Positions 24,493-26,595 of a DNA stretch of 26,595 bases are shown piece by piece. The DNA lies in the NCBI GenBank assembly GCA_030156305.1, contig JASGMZ010000014.1, forward strand, positions 1 to 26,595. The letters run 5' to 3'. Within the stretch, counting starts at the first letter, position 1. Each line of letters opens with the position of its first letter. The DNA comes from Bacteroidales bacterium (GTDB taxonomy: Bacteria > Bacteroidota > Bacteroidia > Bacteroidales > UBA12077). Made by a program: the position numbers and the translations under genes. The notes under the pieces were generated by a model. That model saw only the letters and a program-made list of their open reading frames with translations, searched no databases and was not told where the DNA came from.

Positions 24493-25367
24493 TTCGTATG
24501 AACCAAATTCACCAGATACTGTCCGTATCCATTTTTCTTCATGGGTGACGCGATCGAAAGCAATTGTTCATCACTTATCCAACCATTTCTCCAGGCAATT
24601 TCTTCCAGGCATGAAATTTTTAAGCCCTGTCTTTTTTCAAGGACCTCTACAAATACAGAAGCTTCTGAAAGTGAATCATGAGTACCGATATCCAGCCAGG
24701 CAAAACCACGTCCAAAGATTTGAACTTTCAAATCTCCCCTGTTCAGGTATTCCTGATTTACCGAAGTGATTTCCAGTTCTCCACGAGCTGATGGCTTGAT
24801 ATTCCCGGCAATCTCAACCACGCTGTTGGGATAGAAATACAAGCCAACAACTGCATAATTGGATTTTGGGCTTGCCGGTTTTTCTTCAATGCTCAATACA
24901 TTGCCGTTTTTATCGAACGCTGCTACCCCATAACGTTCAGGATCATTTACATAATAACCAAAAACGGTAGCCTTGTTATTGCTTTCAGCATCTTTCACGG
25001 CATTTCGCAACATATCGGGAAACCCGTGCCCATAAAAGATATTGTCACCCAGTACCAAACAGACAGAGTCATCACCGATAAACTTCTCTCCGATGATAAA
25101 TGCTTGCGCGAGTCCATCCGGACTCGGTTGTTCAGCATACTGAAAATTGACACCGTAATCGCTTCCGTCTCCCAGCAACCGTTCAAATCCGGGCAGATCC
25201 TGCGGGGTCGAGATGATCAGGATATCCCTGATTCCTGCCAACATCAGTACCGAAATTGGATAGTAAACCATCGGCTTGTCGTAGATGGGCAATAGCTGCT
25301 TGCTTACTCCTTTGGTAATAGGGTATAACCGGGTGCCGGATCCTCCGGCAAGAACAATTCCTTTCAT
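24489..25367 (-). CDS. rmlA: Glucose-1-phosphate thymidylyltransferase
   Basis: It makes dTDP-glucose from glucose-1-phosphate and dTTP. The 292-residue protein opens MKGIVLAGGSGTRLYPIT with the nucleotide loop and KQLLPIYDKPMVYYP. It contains LVLGDNIFYG (metal and catalytic aspartate), EEKPASPKSNYAVVGLYFYP and FAWLDIGTHDSL, the standard RmlA set, at the usual length. Start is ATG. It follows ugd after 9 bases and overlaps rmlC by four. All expected residues are visible and the gene seems intact. Confidence 0.97.
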   Translation of the reverse strand: MKGIVLAGGSGTRLYPITKGVSKQLLPIYDKPMVYYPISVLMLAGIRDILIISTPQDLPGFERLLGDGSDYGVNFQYAEQPSPDGLAQAFIIGEKFIGDDSVCLVLGDNIFYGHGFPDMLRNAVKDAESNNKATVFGYYVNDPERYGVAAFDKNGNVLSIEEKPASPKSNYAVVGLYFYPNSVVEIAGNIKPSARGELEITSVNQEYLNRGDLKVQIFGRGFAWLDIGTHDSLSEASVFVEVLEKRQGLKISCLEEIAWRNGWISDEQLLSIASPMKKNGYGQYLVNLVHTK

Positions 25368-25376
25368 AATTAATTT

Positions 25377-26595
25377 CTATTTTCCTATGCCAATATATTT
25401 TAAACCTACCAGGGTTTCCTGATTGAACACATTTCGACCATCAATTAATACCGGACTTGACTGCATAGAACGTTTAATCACTTCCCAATTGGGCATTCGA
25501 AACTCGTTCCATTCGGTTACATGAAAAATTACTTCAGCATCCAGCACTGTATCATAAAGGTCTTTTGCATAGGTTACCGTATCACCAATTATTCGTTTAC
25601 ATTCATCCATTGCTACAGGATCATATACAGACACCTCGCATCCGGCTTCTAACAATTTATGAATCAGGACTAATGATGGAGCTTCACGCATATCATCTGT
25701 TCCGGGTTTGAATGATAAACCCCATACGGCAACTTTTTTCCCTTGAATTTTTCCGTTATAAAATGAATGGAATTTATCAAATAGAATATTCTTTTGCAAT
25801 TCATTTACTTCTTCAACGGCGTTCAATATCCTTAAATGATAACCTTTTGCATGAGCAGTCTTAATTAAAGCCTTTACATCTTTGGGAAAACAGGATCCTC
25901 CATATCCAACACCGGGATACAGAAATTTATTACCAATCCGTGTATCACTTCCAATTCCTTTACGAACCATATTCACATCTGCTCCAATTCGTTCACAGAG
26001 ATTTGCTATCTCATTCATAAAACTAATTCTTGTAGCTAACATAGCATTTGCAGCATACTTTGTCATCTCTGCTGATGGAATATCCATAAAAATGACACGA
26101 AAATTATTTAATTGAATGGGTTGATATAAACGTGTCATTAAATCCCTGGCCCTTTCAGAGTCGACACCAATGACGACTCTGTCTGGTTTCATAAAATCTT
26201 CTATCGCATTACCTTCCTTTAAAAACTCCGGATTGGATGCGACGTCAAATTCAATATCAACACCTCTCTTATGAAGTTCTTCTTCAATTGTCTCCCTTAC
26301 TTTTCGGGAAGTACCAACAGGTACAGTACTTTTTACTGCAACAACCAAATACTTGTTGGCGTTTCTGCCAATAGTTCTTGCAACTTCTAATACATATTTT
26401 AAATCGGCACTGCCATCTTCATCGGGTGGAGTTCCGACTGCGATAAAAACAATTTCAGTGTTTTCTAACGTATCTTCGAGCTTAGTGCTAAACTGGAGGC
26501 GTCCCGCATGCACGTTTTTATCGATCAGCGAATCCAATCTTGGTTCGTAGATTGGTATGATTCCTTTTTTCAGGTTATCAATTTTCTGTTGATCA
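25377..26595 (-). CDS. ugd: UDP-glucose 6-dehydrogenase, 5' end cut by window
   Basis: It oxidises UDP-glucose to UDP-glucuronate in two NAD-dependent steps, supplying a uronic-acid donor for an acidic polysaccharide. The frame is open to the window edge; the first visible residues read DQQKIDNLKKGIIPIYEP, so only the opening Rossmann strand and start are missing (about 30 residues). Present are VFIAVGTPPDEDGSAD, VVKSTVPVGTS, SNPEFLKEGNAI, DRVVIGV, NAMLATRISFMNE and the catalytic cysteine in GVGYGGSCFPKD. The last part has WGLSFKPGTDDMREAPS and DGRNVF. The usual YEPG at the N-terminus is YEPR here. UDP-ManNAc dehydrogenase is a less likely alternative. Confidence 0.92.
   Translation of the reverse strand, partial: DQQKIDNLKKGIIPIYEPRLDSLIDKNVHAGRLQFSTKLEDTLENTEIVFIAVGTPPDEDGSADLKYVLEVARTIGRNANKYLVVAVKSTVPVGTSRKVRETIEEELHKRGVDIEFDVASNPEFLKEGNAIEDFMKPDRVVIGVDSERARDLMTRLYQPIQLNNFRVIFMDIPSAEMTKYAANAMLATRISFMNEIANLCERIGADVNMVRKGIGSDTRIGNKFLYPGVGYGGSCFPKDVKALIKTAHAKGYHLRILNAVEEVNELQKNILFDKFHSFYNGKIQGKKVAVWGLSFKPGTDDMREAPSLVLIHKLLEAGCEVSVYDPVAMDECKRIIGDTVTYAKDLYDTVLDAEVIFHVTEWNEFRMPNWEVIKRSMQSSPVLIDGRNVFNQETLVGLKYIGIGK

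Noticed and set aside
1..26595. CRISPR array, tRNA or rRNA genes, UpxY/UpxZ-type regulators
   Set aside because: Reading both strands gave no spaced direct repeats, no cloverleaf or rRNA signature and no NusG-like or UpxZ-like frame in the window. The regulators may lie upstream beyond the edge.

Overview
The window is 26.6 kb of a surface-polysaccharide (O-antigen or capsule) biosynthesis locus. Every credible gene lies on the minus strand, so transcription runs from base 26595 towards base 1. Gene families such as the Wzx/Wzy pair, the IS630 element, the WecG/TagA transferase and the GT-D protein, together with low GC and a general lack of Shine-Dalgarno sites, point to the Bacteroidota, probably Bacteroidales. 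This is an inference from recognised families, not a database match. No rRNA, tRNA or CRISPR array was found. The operon promoter is not in the window, because both terminal genes are cut by the edges.

In transcription order the layout is as follows. (1) 26595-22282: nucleotide-sugar genes ugd (5' end missing), rmlA, rmlC, an rmlD with about 100 internal codons missing, and rmlB. (2) 22219-21023: an IS630-family element flanked by TA, with a broken transposase. (3) 21014-10757: wzx flippase, three translationally coupled transferase-like genes (unknown type, fucosyltransferase-like, GT-D), a hexapeptide acetyltransferase, a methyltransferase split by a one-base frameshift, a GT4 transferase, wzy polymerase and two GT2 transferases. 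(4) 10751-4875: six genes that match the whole CDP-3,6-dideoxyhexose route to CDP-tyvelose (rfbF, rfbG, rfbH, a ferredoxin-reductase-like rfbI counterpart, rfbS, rfbE), followed by an overlapping GT2 that is a candidate tyvelosyltransferase. (5) 4053-1: a small mobile-element relic, a WecG/TagA-type transferase holding a heptanucleotide tandem repeat, two different polyprenyl-phosphate sugar-phosphate transferases, and the 5' part of a sugar-nucleotide epimerase.

Together the genes describe a Wzx/Wzy-dependent pathway. Sugar-1-phosphate is loaded on undecaprenyl phosphate, the repeat unit is built by about eight transferases from UDP-glucuronate, CDP-tyvelose and other donors, decorated by acetyl and possibly methyl groups, flipped by Wzx and polymerised by Wzy. 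dTDP-L-rhamnose supply from this locus is doubtful because RmlD lacks its catalytic centre.

The most notable points are the complete CDP-tyvelose cassette outside the Enterobacteriaceae, its reductase that lacks the usual [2Fe-2S] domain, the 7-bp x4 tandem repeat that could switch a transferase on and off, and several disrupted genes (rmlD, methyltransferase, IS630 transposase). These suggest that the cluster is mosaic and still changing. GC differs sharply between blocks: about 55% in a sampled 60 bases at 1801 against about 25% at 15541.
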